24,223 nucleotides of DNA from JBBDSH01 sp040905045. GTDB lineage: Bacteria; Pseudomonadota; Gammaproteobacteria; Eutrophobiales; Eutrophobiaceae. This document shows, one piece after another, positions 15,594 through 22,832 of this stretch. A program made the translations under genes and the position numbers. The stretch covers positions 1 to 24,223 of the forward strand of contig JBBDSH010000072.1 of assembly GCA_040905045.1 (NCBI GenBank), in the 5' to 3' direction. Position 1 is the stretch's first letter. Every line of letters starts with the position of its first letter. The notes under the pieces were generated by a model. The model was not told the origin of the DNA. It searched no databases and saw only the letters and a program-made list of their open reading frames with translations.

Positions 15594-16208
15594 ATGGCCA
15601 AGCCTCATTTCCCGAGTCGTTGTTATATACCGCTGGTATTGCTATGCCTTTTGAGCGCCTGCGCCACGCGGCCGCCGGTGCCCGAAGGTGAACAAAACCG
15701 GGCATGGCAACGGCACAGCGATCGCATCGCCGGACTGACGCAATGGGAATTGAAGGGGCGCATTGCTCTTCGCGTGGAAGAGGAGGGCTGGACGGCCAGT
15801 CTGCACTGGCGGCAGGAGGAGGCCGCCTATGTTATCCGCATCCTCGCACCCATGGGCCAGGGGAGATACGAACTGCGCGGCAATGCCTCCACCGTGCAAC
15901 TGCGCATGCCGGACAACCGGGTGTTGTACGCGCAGGACGCGCAGACACTGTTGCGGGACAATCTGGGCTGGCAGCTGCCGGTGGAAGGGCTGGTCTGGTG
16001 GGTGCGCGGGCTGCCCGCTCCGGATAATACGCCTGACACGCTGAAACTGGACAAGCGGGGCCGGCTGCAGGAACTGCAACAGGACGGCTGGCGGGTGCTA
16101 TATGATCACTACGGCCTGTTTTCCGGCGGTATTGCCTTGCCGGAGAAACTGACCATCGAGCGGCCCGGCCTGAGGCTGCGGCTCCTGATCCATAGCTGGG
16201 CGATATAA
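15594..16208 (+). CDS. lolB: Outer-membrane lipoprotein receptor LolB
   Basis: A 204-residue lipoprotein that accepts lipoproteins from the periplasmic carrier LolA and inserts them in the outer membrane. The signal CYIPLVLLCLLSAC ends in a lipobox with Cys about residue 20. Family motifs are WELKGRIALRVEEEGWTASL, GRYELRGNASTVQL and the DGWRVLYDHY segment near the C-terminus. The ATG at 15594 is preferred over the TTG six bases earlier. One base separates its stop from the ispE start, as in many gammaproteobacteria. Confidence 0.95.
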   Translation: MAKPHFPSRCYIPLVLLCLLSACATRPPVPEGEQNRAWQRHSDRIAGLTQWELKGRIALRVEEEGWTASLHWRQEEAAYVIRILAPMGQGRYELRGNASTVQLRMPDNRVLYAQDAQTLLRDNLGWQLPVEGLVWWVRGLPAPDNTPDTLKLDKRGRLQELQQDGWRVLYDHYGLFSGGIALPEKLTIERPGLRLRLLIHSWAI

Positions 16209-16209
16209 C

Positions 16210-17055
16210 ATGAGCAATCGTGCCTGGCCGGCGCCGGCCAAGATCAATCTGTTCCTGCATGTGACCGGCCGGCGCGGGGACGGTTACCATGAATTGCAGA
16301 CCGTGTTTCAGTTCCTTGATTACGCCGATGAACTCCGGTTTATGTTGACTGATGACGGTTTGGTCCGCCGTGATGGAGAGGGGTACGGGGTCGCGGAAGA
16401 GGAGGATCTGACCGTGCGTGCGGCGCGGGCCTTGCAGGAGGCAACCGGAACCGATGCCGGGGTGCGCATGCGCATCGATAAACGTATCCCGGCGGGCGGC
16501 GGCCTGGGCGGCGGCAGTTCCGACGCCGCCACCACCCTGGTGGCGTTGAACCGGCTCTGGGCACTGGAATTGCCCGAAGATGAGCTGGCTCGTATAGGTC
16601 TTGAGCTGGGGGCGGATGTGCCGGTATTCGTGCGCGGCCGGGCGGCCTGGGCCGAGGGAGTGGGCGAACGGCTGCAGCCGGTGGAACTGCCGGAAGACTG
16701 GTTCCTGGTCGTGCACCCGGGCTGCCATGTGCCCACGGGCCGGGTTTTTAACGCCCCTGATTTGACACGCAATACGCCGCCCATCACAATACGCGACTTT
16801 CTTGACGGTGCCGGACACAATGACTGTGAACCCGTGGTTTTCGAGGCATTTCCGCAAGTTGCCGAAGCGGCCCGGTGGCTCGGGCGATTCGCGCCGGATG
16901 TCAGAATGACCGGGACGGGGGCCTGCCTGTTCGCCCGCTTTCCATCCCGGGAGGAAGCGGAAGCCGTCGCACGTGATCTACCGAATGGCTATCAGGGTTT
17001 TGTCGCTCGCGGCAGAAACCGTTCGCCGTTGCTGGACAGACTGGCGGCAGAGTAA
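16210..17055 (+). CDS. ispE: 4-diphosphocytidyl-2-C-methyl-D-erythritol kinase
   Basis: A 281-residue GHMP kinase that phosphorylates CDP-methylerythritol in the MEP isoprenoid pathway. Motifs: PAPAKINLFLHVTGRRGDGY at the N-terminus, the glycine-rich ATP loop PAGGGLGGGSSDAATTL near residues 95-111, and MTGTGACLFARF near the C-terminus. The length is normal. It directly follows lolB and precedes tRNA-Gln and prs, the standard order. Confidence 0.97.
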   Translation: MSNRAWPAPAKINLFLHVTGRRGDGYHELQTVFQFLDYADELRFMLTDDGLVRRDGEGYGVAEEEDLTVRAARALQEATGTDAGVRMRIDKRIPAGGGLGGGSSDAATTLVALNRLWALELPEDELARIGLELGADVPVFVRGRAAWAEGVGERLQPVELPEDWFLVVHPGCHVPTGRVFNAPDLTRNTPPITIRDFLDGAGHNDCEPVVFEAFPQVAEAARWLGRFAPDVRMTGTGACLFARFPSREEAEAVARDLPNGYQGFVARGRNRSPLLDRLAAE

Positions 17056-17069
17056 AGAATCGGAGTCAT

Positions 17070-17118
17070 CCTGGCGGTTTCATGCGATGTTTTTTATCGC
17101 ATGGAAACGGAGACCAGG
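17070..17118 (+). other. Long hairpin between ispE and tRNA-Gln
   Basis: CATGCGAT (17081-17088) and ATCGCATG (17096-17103) form a perfect 8-bp stem with a GTTTTTT loop. The stem extends outward with small bulges through GGTTTC/GAAACG to CCTGG/CCAGG. No T-tract follows, so it is not a standard intrinsic terminator; it may be a processing or stability signal at the ispE 3' end. Confidence 0.6.
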
Positions 17119-17152
17119 ATGAGAACCTGGGGAGTAACGGTTGCAGATCCAC

Positions 17153-17228
17153 TGGGGTGTGGCCAAGTTGGTTAAGGCACGGGGTTTTGATCCCCGGATC
17201 CCAGGTTCGAATCCTGGCACCCCAGCCA
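17153..17228 (+). tRNA. glnT: tRNA-Gln (anticodon TTG)
   Basis: The 7-bp acceptor stem TGGGGTG pairs with CACCCCA (17218-17224), with discriminator G and an encoded CCA tail (17226-17228). The anticodon stem CGGGG/CCCCG flanks the loop TTTTGAT with anticodon TTG at 17187-17189. The T-arm has GGTTCGAATCC. It lies between ispE and prs, its usual place. The gene symbol is a generic choice. Confidence 0.97.
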
Positions 17229-17265
17229 TTTAAGTAACTGCCTTTAGATATAGAGATTATCCACC

Positions 17266-18243
17266 ATGGCCGAGGAAATCGTATCATCATCGTCTCTGAA
17301 TAACGTTTTGCTTTTCAGCGGCAATTCCAACCCGGGCCTGGCGGCGGATATTGCCGGTTACCTGAATATGTCACTGGGCAAGATCGAAGTCGGCCGTTTC
17401 AGTGACGGCGAGGTCATGGTGGAGATAGAGCAAAATGTGCGCGGGCGTGAAGTCTATATTCTGCAGTCCCTGTGCCCGCCTACCAATGACAACCTGATGG
17501 AACTGCTGGTGATGGCCGATGCCCTGTGCCGGGCCTCGGCAACCAAGGTGACGGCGGTGATCCCGTACATGGGTTATACCCGGCAGGACCGGCGGCCGCG
17601 TTCGGCCCGGGTGCCGATAACGGCCAAGGTAGTCGCCAATATGATCGGGGCTGTCGGTATCGACCGGGTACTGACGGTGGATCTGCATGCCGATCAGATC
17701 CAGGGTTTTTTCAACATGCCTCTGGATAATGTGTATGCCTCACCGGTGTTGCTGGGTGATATATGGAAACACAAGTATCCCCGCCAGATTGTGGTCTCGC
17801 CCGACGTGGGCGGCGTGGTCCGGGCCCGGGCCATAGCCAAACGCCTGGAGGATGCGGAGCTGGCGATTATCGACAAGCGCCGCTCGCGGGCGAACGAGTC
17901 CGAAGTCATGAATATTATCGGTGATGTGAAGGGGCGTTCCTGTGTCATCGTGGACGATCTGGTGGACACGGCCGGTACGTTATGTAATGCCGCCAATGCC
18001 CTGAAAGAGCACGGGGCGGAGATGGTGGCGGCGTACTGTACCCATCCGGTACTGTCGGGCAAGGCCATCGAGAACATCAGCAAGTCGCAACTGGACGAGC
18101 TGGTGGTTACCGATACCATCCCGCTGAGCGAGGCCGCGGCGGGTTGTGACAAGATTCGACAACTGAGTGTCGCCGCCATGCTGGCGGAAAGCATCCGCCG
18201 CGTATCGGAAGGCGAATCGCTGAGTTCCATGTTCGTCGATTAA
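17266..18243 (+). CDS. prs: Ribose-phosphate pyrophosphokinase
   Basis: A 325-residue enzyme that makes PRPP from ribose 5-phosphate and ATP for nucleotide, His and Trp synthesis. Motifs: LFSGNSNPGLAADIA, SLCPPTNDNLMELL, PYMGYTRQDRRPRSARVPI, the VDLHADQIQGFF segment, and the PRPP loop VIVDDLVDTAGTLCNA. It is about ten residues longer than the usual 315, with the extra MAEEIVSSSSLNN at the N-terminus. Array A4 begins two bases after its stop codon. Confidence 0.97.
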   Translation: MAEEIVSSSSLNNVLLFSGNSNPGLAADIAGYLNMSLGKIEVGRFSDGEVMVEIEQNVRGREVYILQSLCPPTNDNLMELLVMADALCRASATKVTAVIPYMGYTRQDRRPRSARVPITAKVVANMIGAVGIDRVLTVDLHADQIQGFFNMPLDNVYASPVLLGDIWKHKYPRQIVVSPDVGGVVRARAIAKRLEDAELAIIDKRRSRANESEVMNIIGDVKGRSCVIVDDLVDTAGTLCNAANALKEHGAEMVAAYCTHPVLSGKAIENISKSQLDELVVTDTIPLSEAAAGCDKIRQLSVAAMLAESIRRVSEGESLSSMFVD

Positions 18244-18244
18244 T

Positions 18245-18360
18245 CAAGTAACAAGTCACAAGTAATAAGTTACAAGGCGTAAGTCACAAGTTACAAGCAA
18301 CAAGTAAAGCCTGGTCGCGAGGCTTTCACTTATGACTTGTGACTTGTCACTTATAACTTG
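18245..18360. repeat. Heptamer inverted array A4 (CAAGT subtype), prs-rplY gap
   Basis: Nine consecutive 7-bp units run 18245-18307: CAAGTAA, CAAGTCA, CAAGTAA, TAAGTTA, CAAGGCG, TAAGTCA, CAAGTTA, CAAGCAA, CAAGTAA. The right arm (18327-18360) is complementary: ACTTATGACTTGTGACTTGT then CACTTATAACTTG. The centre is its own hairpin, AAAGCCT/AGGCTTT with loop GGTCGCG. It fills the gap between prs and rplY and ends in the rplY Shine-Dalgarno region (TTGAGGAG). Confidence 0.92.
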
Positions 18361-18373
18361 AGGAGTTATTGAA

Positions 18374-19066
18374 ATGCAGTCATTTGAAATCAATGCAGAA
18401 CCGCGTACGGACGTGGGGAAAGGTGCGAGCCGCCGCCTGCGTCGTGCCGGACGCGTGCCCGGGATCCTCTACGGATCCGGAACCGATGTCACCATGGTGT
18501 CTTTCAGCCATGATGATCTGGTAACCCGGCTCGATTACGAAGCCTTTTTCTCCCATATTCTTACCGTCAAGGTGGACGGCAAGAGTGAAAGCGTCGTGCT
18601 CAAGGATCTGCAGCGGCATCCGTACAAGCGCATCATTATCCATGTGGATTTCCAGCGTGTGCGCGAGAATGAAGCCCTGACCATGCGGGTACCGCTTCAC
18701 TTCATGAACGAGGAAAAATGCCCCGGCATCAAGACCGAAGGCGGCGTTATCAGCCACGTCATGACGGAAGTGGAAGTTACCTGTCTGCCGAAGGATCTGC
18801 CCGAATATATTGAAGTGGATATGAGCGGCATGCACCTGAACGACACCATACACCTGGGCGAACTGACACTGCCGGAAGGTGTGATCCTGACCGCCCTGGA
18901 GCATGAGGGTGATCCGGATCAGCCCGTGGTCAACGTACACATGCCGCGTGTCGAGACCGAGGAGACCGAGGAAGAGGCGGAAGCCGCTGAAGCCGAGGAA
19001 GCGGAAGAGAAGGGTGAAAAGGCCGAAGCGGAAGAGAAGTCCGGGAAAGAGGAAGACGAAGACTGA
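18374..19066 (+). CDS. rplY: 50S ribosomal protein L25, long general-stress CTC form
   Basis: A 230-residue bL25 protein that binds 5S rRNA. The N-terminal L25 domain covers about residues 1-95 (RTDVGKGASRRLRRAGRVPG, VVLKDLQRHPYKRIIIHVDF). It is followed by the TL5/CTC beta domain (PLHFMNEEKCPGIKTEGG) and a highly acidic tail of Glu and Ala from about residue 192 with several Lys near the end. E. coli L25 has only the first domain. GAGGAG lies 8 bases before the ATG. The acidic tail is low complexity and probably disordered. Confidence 0.95.
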   Translation: MQSFEINAEPRTDVGKGASRRLRRAGRVPGILYGSGTDVTMVSFSHDDLVTRLDYEAFFSHILTVKVDGKSESVVLKDLQRHPYKRIIIHVDFQRVRENEALTMRVPLHFMNEEKCPGIKTEGGVISHVMTEVEVTCLPKDLPEYIEVDMSGMHLNDTIHLGELTLPEGVILTALEHEGDPDQPVVNVHMPRVETEETEEEAEAAEAEEAEEKGEKAEAEEKSGKEEDED

Positions 19067-19075
19067 TCGCGCCCT

Positions 19076-19699
19076 GTGTCGAGCACTACATCTCTGAAAC
19101 TGATCGTCGGCCTCGGCAACCCCGGCGCGAAATACCAGGAAACCCGGCATAATGCCGGGTTCTGGTTTATTGATCGCCTGGCGGCGGATGAGCATTGTGC
19201 TTTTTCCCGCCAGGCGAAATTCCATGGAGAAGTGTCACGGATCCAGAGCGGTCGTATCGACTGCCGGCTGTTGAAACCGGATACATTCATGAATCACAGC
19301 GGACGTGCGGTATCGGCTTTCCTTGATTACTACAGCATTACGCCGGAACAGGTGCTGGTGGCCCATGACGAAATCGACCTGGAACCGGGGATCGCGCGAC
19401 TGAAAAGGGGCGGCGGCCACGGCGGCCACAACGGTCTGCGCGATATTATCTCCGCCATTGGCAGCAAGGATTTTTACCGCCTGCGCATCGGTGTCGGTCA
19501 TCCGGGACACAAGGATGACGTCATCGACTACGTTCTCAAGCGTGCGGGCGGCAGCGAACAGAAAGCCATCGAATCGGCTGTTGAAGACGCCCTCGCGGTC
19601 ATGCCGTATGTGTTCGGCGGTGAGATGGAAAAGGCGATGACACAACTGCACTCAAAGTCACAAGTCACAAGTCACAAGTCACAAGGTGGAGATCATTGA
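19076..19699 (+). CDS. pth: Peptidyl-tRNA hydrolase
   Basis: A 207-residue enzyme that releases peptides from stalled peptidyl-tRNA. Visible residues: Asn in VGLGNPG, catalytic His at about residue 25 in TRHNAGFW, Asn in TFMNHSG, Asp in VAHDEIDLEPG, and GGHGGHNGLRDI. The start is a GTG at 19076, with no ATG nearby and a weak ribosome site. The conserved core ends around EMEKAMTQLH; the last 15 residues (SKSQVTSHKSQGGDH) are encoded by the heptamer array A5. Same operon direction as rplY and ychF. Confidence 0.95.
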   Translation: MSSTTSLKLIVGLGNPGAKYQETRHNAGFWFIDRLAADEHCAFSRQAKFHGEVSRIQSGRIDCRLLKPDTFMNHSGRAVSAFLDYYSITPEQVLVAHDEIDLEPGIARLKRGGGHGGHNGLRDIISAIGSKDFYRLRIGVGHPGHKDDVIDYVLKRAGGSEQKAIESAVEDALAVMPYVFGGEMEKAMTQLHSKSQVTSHKSQGGDH

Positions 19700-19748
19700 A
19701 AGGTATTTCTCTGGTTTTACTTGTTACTTGTGACTTATAACTTGTAAC
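19653..19748. repeat. Heptamer inverted array A5 (CAAGT subtype), pth-ychF junction
   Basis: Three exact CAAGTCA units (19661-19681) preceded by CAAAGTCA and followed by CAAGGTG form the left arm, inside the pth reading frame. The right arm (about 19717-19748, TTACTTGTTACTTGTGACTT then ATAACTTGTAACT) is its complement and ends seven bases before the ychF start codon. Same subtype as A4, 1.4 kb upstream. Confidence 0.9.
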
Positions 19749-19755
19749 TGAAGTT

Positions 19756-20847
19756 ATGGGTTTCAAATGCGGCATCGTCGGCCTGCCCAATGTGGGCAAA
19801 TCCACGCTCTTTAATGCGCTGACCAGTTCCGGCATCGCCGCCGAGAACTATCCCTTCTGTACTATCGATCCCAATGTCGGCGTTGTGCCGGTGCCTGATC
19901 CGCGCTTGTGGAAGATCGCCGACATCGTCAAGCCAAAGCAGGTTATCCCCGCACACATGGAGTTTGTCGATATCGCCGGACTGGTGGCGGGGGCATCAAA
20001 GGGAGAAGGGCTGGGCAATCAGTTCCTGGCGCATATCCGGGAAACCCATGCCATCGCCCAGGTGGTGCGCTGTTTCGAGGATGAAAACATCGTCCATGTT
20101 TCCGGCCGGGTGGATCCGGTTTCGGACATTGAGGTTATTAATACCGAACTTTGCCTGGCCGATCAGGAAACACTGGAACGGGCCCTGCAGAAGGTTCAGA
20201 AAGCCACCCGAAGCGGCGACAAGGATGCCCGTCAGCAGCAGGCACTGCTGGAAAGGGTCTACGCCCATGTGGATCAGGGACGGCCGGTGCGGTCCCTGGA
20301 CCTGAACGAGGAGGAAAAAGGGCAAATCGCCGACCTGCATCTGCTTACCGCCAAGCCGATCCTGTACATCGCCAACGTCGAGGAGGGCGCCCCGGCGGAC
20401 AACCCCCGGTTGACGGCCCTGCGTGATCTGGCCGAACAGGAGGGGGCCGAGGTGATCCCTGTATGCGCCGCCATTGAGGCCGAGATTGCCGAACTGGCTG
20501 AAGATGAAAAGAAAGAGTTTCTGGAGGATCTGGGTCAGGAAGAGCCCGGCCTGAACCGGATTATCCGCGCCGGCTATGAACTGCTGGGACTGCAGACGTT
20601 TTTTACCGCCGGTCCCAAGGAGGTACGCGCCTGGACCGTGCGCAAGGGTGCAACCGCACCGCGCGCCGCGGCCGTGATTCATACGGATTTCGAACGCGGT
20701 TTCATCCGTGCCGAAGTGGTGGCCTACGAGGACTTTATCAAATATAACGGTGAACAGGGCGCCAAAGAGGCGGGCAAATGGCGCCTGGAAGGCAAGGAAT
20801 ACCTTGTCCGGGACGGTGACGTCATGCTGTTCCGGTTTAACGTTTAA
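19756..20847 (+). CDS. ychF: Redox-responsive ribosome-associated ATPase/GTPase YchF (Obg family)
   Basis: A 363-residue P-loop protein, exactly the usual length. Walker A is GLPNVGKSTLFN, switch region YPFCTIDPNVG, Walker B DIAGLVAGASKGEGLGNQF. The base-recognition motif is NVEE (in LYIANVEEG) instead of NKxD, the change that lets YchF prefer ATP. A coiled-coil/helical domain and a C-terminal TGS domain (HTDFERGFIRAEVV) follow. The leader before the ATG is array A5, and I see no clear Shine-Dalgarno. An array-type terminator follows two bases after the stop. Confidence 0.97.
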   Translation: MGFKCGIVGLPNVGKSTLFNALTSSGIAAENYPFCTIDPNVGVVPVPDPRLWKIADIVKPKQVIPAHMEFVDIAGLVAGASKGEGLGNQFLAHIRETHAIAQVVRCFEDENIVHVSGRVDPVSDIEVINTELCLADQETLERALQKVQKATRSGDKDARQQQALLERVYAHVDQGRPVRSLDLNEEEKGQIADLHLLTAKPILYIANVEEGAPADNPRLTALRDLAEQEGAEVIPVCAAIEAEIAELAEDEKKEFLEDLGQEEPGLNRIIRAGYELLGLQTFFTAGPKEVRAWTVRKGATAPRAAAVIHTDFERGFIRAEVVAYEDFIKYNGEQGAKEAGKWRLEGKEYLVRDGDVMLFRFNV

Positions 20848-20848
20848 T

Positions 20849-20925
20849 ACAGGTACAAAGTACAAGGTTCAAGGTACAAGTGAACCCCGCCACCATTTTC
20901 CCTTGAGCCTTGTACCTGTTTTTTT
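20849..20925 (+). terminator. Intrinsic terminator formed by heptamer array A6 after ychF
   Basis: ACAGGTACAA (20849-20858) and TTGTACCTGT (20910-20919) are perfect complements, followed by a run of seven T (20919-20925). The interior holds CAAGGTT/CAAGGTA units, a 21-nt unpaired core (20881-20901) and a CTTGAGCC arm. It starts two bases after the ychF stop codon and would end the rplY-pth-ychF transcript. This array therefore doubles as a rho-independent terminator. Confidence 0.8.
20863..20919. repeat. Heptamer array A6, core shared with A7
   Basis: Within the terminator, units CAAGGTT, CAAGGTA precede a 21-nt core that differs at only two positions from the core of array A7 at 23296-23316. 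With flanking units, 42 bases (20864-20905 and 23279-23320) match except for those two. This marks the two loci as copies of one element. Confidence 0.85.
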
Positions 20926-20970
20926 GCTTCCCCGGCTTACGCTGTGCTTCATCCGGGCTACAATGAACAA

Positions 20971-21615
20971 ATGAAAAACGGCGCCCTGTATAATGAGATC
21001 ATTGAGACGGCCCGGGCCTTCGGCCGTACAGGCCTGAGTGTCGGTACATCGGGCAATCTCAGTGCCCGTACCGATAAAGGCTTTCTCATTACGCCCAGTG
21101 GTGTCGATTACGCCGATCTGGAACCGGACTCACTGGTGGAACTGGATTTGAACGGCGGGATCATTGACGGCAAACTGAAACCGTCCAGCGAATGGCATTT
21201 CCACCACGCCGTCTATGACGACCGCCCCGAAGTCAATGCCGTCGTTCACGTGCATTCCCCTTATGCCACGTCCCTGGCCTGCACCCGCCAGGGCATACCG
21301 GCCTTTCATTATATGATCGCCATGGCCGGCGGCGATGATATCCGCTGCGCCGACTATGCCACTTTCGGTACGGAAGAGCTGGCCCGGAATGCGGTAAGCG
21401 CTCTCGCCGATCGTCGCGCCTGTTTGCTGGCCAACCACGGTATGATTGCGCTGGGCGCATCGGTGCCGGAAGCTTTCCATCTGGCTGTGCAGGTGGAGGA
21501 ACTGGCGCGGCAATACCACCTCAGTTGCCAGCTTGGCGGCCCCGTATTGCTGGACCATAAGGAGATGGCGGTCAACCTGGAAAAATTCCGCACCTACGGC
21601 AGGCAGGATTCCTGA
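20971..21615 (+). CDS. Class II aldolase/adducin family protein
   Basis: A 214-residue zinc aldolase of the L-fuculose-1-phosphate aldolase/methylthioribulose-phosphate dehydratase superfamily. Motifs: GLSVGTSGNLSART (substrate phosphate), PSSEWHFHHAVYDDRPEV (catalytic Glu and its neighbours), the zinc histidines in VVHVHSPYAT and one in LLANHGMIALG. The ATG at 20971 is used; a GTG at 20944 is also in frame and would add nine residues. The stop overlaps the VOC gene start (TGATG). No fucose or methionine-salvage genes are adjacent, so the sugar phosphate is unknown. Confidence 0.88.
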   Translation: MKNGALYNEIIETARAFGRTGLSVGTSGNLSARTDKGFLITPSGVDYADLEPDSLVELDLNGGIIDGKLKPSSEWHFHHAVYDDRPEVNAVVHVHSPYATSLACTRQGIPAFHYMIAMAGGDDIRCADYATFGTEELARNAVSALADRRACLLANHGMIALGASVPEAFHLAVQVEELARQYHLSCQLGGPVLLDHKEMAVNLEKFRTYGRQDS

Positions 21616-22043
21616 TGCGGGAAACGCTGCAACCGTTTCACCTCGCCTTCCCGGTGCACGACCTGGAAGCGGCGCGGCATTTTTATGCATCGGTACTGGG
21701 CTGTGCCGTCGGCCGTACCGATGAACGCTGGATCGATTTTAATTTCTTCGGTCACCAGATCACCGCTCATCTTGTTGAGGGTGGCAGCGAAACCGCGCTA
21801 GCCAACCCTGTGGATGACGAACAGGTTCCGTCCCGGCACTTCGGCATTATTCTGGATATGGACGGCTGGCAACAACTGGTCCGAAGACTCGAGGAGCAGG
21901 ACGCGGACTTTCTGATTGAACCCACTGTCCGCTTTCGGGGCCGGCCCGGCGAACAGGCCACGCTGTTTATCCGGGATCCCAGCGGCAATGCCCTGGAGTT
22001 CAAGGCCTTCGCCGATGCGGGCCGCGTCTTCGCGACGGACTGA
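21615..22043 (+). CDS. VOC (glyoxalase/bleomycin-resistance) family protein
   Basis: A 142-residue vicinal-oxygen-chelate fold protein: HLAFPVHDLEAARHFYASVL at the start, a metal-type His in SRHFGIILDMDGW, and the closing FIRDPSGNALEFKAF with its Glu. Such proteins may be glyoxalases, dioxygenases or isomerases; no specific function is visible. It overlaps the aldolase stop by one base (TGATG) and is probably translated with it. Confidence 0.88.
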   Translation: MRETLQPFHLAFPVHDLEAARHFYASVLGCAVGRTDERWIDFNFFGHQITAHLVEGGSETALANPVDDEQVPSRHFGIILDMDGWQQLVRRLEEQDADFLIEPTVRFRGRPGEQATLFIRDPSGNALEFKAFADAGRVFATD

Positions 22044-22060
22044 CCGGGGATACATTCGGC

Positions 22061-22813
22061 ATGGAAATCTGGCAAGGGTTGTTGTTGTTCGGAGTCGGGA
22101 TTGTCTCCGGATTCCTCAACGTCATGGCCGGCGGCGGTTCCCTCATCAGCCTGCCCGTGATGGTATTCCTGGGCATTCCCGCGCCGGTGGCCAACGGCAC
22201 CAACCGCATCGCCATCCTGGTACAGAACATCTCCGCCGTAACCACGTTCTTCCGCAAGGGCTTTTCCGATTTTCGCCTCAGTTTGAGCCTGGCCGCCGCC
22301 ACCCTGCCCGGGGCCGTGATCGGGGCGTTTGCCGGTACACGCCTGGACGGGCAATGGTTCGAGTGGCTGCTTGCTGCAACCATGTTGGCCGTCATGCTGT
22401 TAATGGCATTTGGCAAGGACAAGCCCGCGCTGCGGGAAGCCCCCGTTCGTCCTTCAGCGAAACGGATGTTTCTCGGTTATCTGCTGATGGCGGGGGTGGG
22501 TTTCTACGGCGGGCTGATCCAGATCGGTGTCGGTTTTCTCATCATGCCGGTGCTGCACCGGGTACTGGGTCTGGACCTGGTACGCGTCAACATGCACAAG
22601 GTTTTTATCATAGGCATCTATACCATCGTCGCCCTGATCATCTTCGCCTCGCAGGTGGAGATCCTGTGGCTGCTGGGCCTGTGTCTGGCCGCCGGAACCG
22701 CCATCGGCGGCTGGCTGGGCGCGCACGTATCCATTCAAAAAGGAGAGCGTGCCATCCGTATCCTGTTGAATATCGTCCTTACGGGGTTCATCATTAAGCT
22801 GCTGGTATTCTGA
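22061..22813 (+). CDS. TauE/SafE family sulfite-type permease
   Basis: A 250-residue membrane protein with about eight transmembrane stretches, starting with GLLLFGVGIVSGFLNVMAGG. The family signature GGGSLISLPVMVFLGIPAPV and its second-half counterpart GGLIQIGVGFLIMPVLHRVL are both visible, reflecting the internal duplication. Members export sulfite, sulfoacetate or related organic anions. It follows the VOC gene by 17 bp and is likely in the same transcript. Substrate not determinable. Confidence 0.9.
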   Translation: MEIWQGLLLFGVGIVSGFLNVMAGGGSLISLPVMVFLGIPAPVANGTNRIAILVQNISAVTTFFRKGFSDFRLSLSLAAATLPGAVIGAFAGTRLDGQWFEWLLAATMLAVMLLMAFGKDKPALREAPVRPSAKRMFLGYLLMAGVGFYGGLIQIGVGFLIMPVLHRVLGLDLVRVNMHKVFIIGIYTIVALIIFASQVEILWLLGLCLAAGTAIGGWLGAHVSIQKGERAIRILLNIVLTGFIIKLLVF

Positions 22814-22832
22814 ACAGAGCGGGGCAGTGTTG

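Noticed and set aside
13732..15705. 657-codon open frame on the minus strand
   Set aside because: It is antisense to the TPR lipoprotein gene, whose lipobox and TPR repeats are clear. The long frame is a product of high GC codon bias.
17070..17118. Rho-independent terminator after ispE
   Set aside because: The hairpin is strong but the T-run is in the loop, not after the stem.
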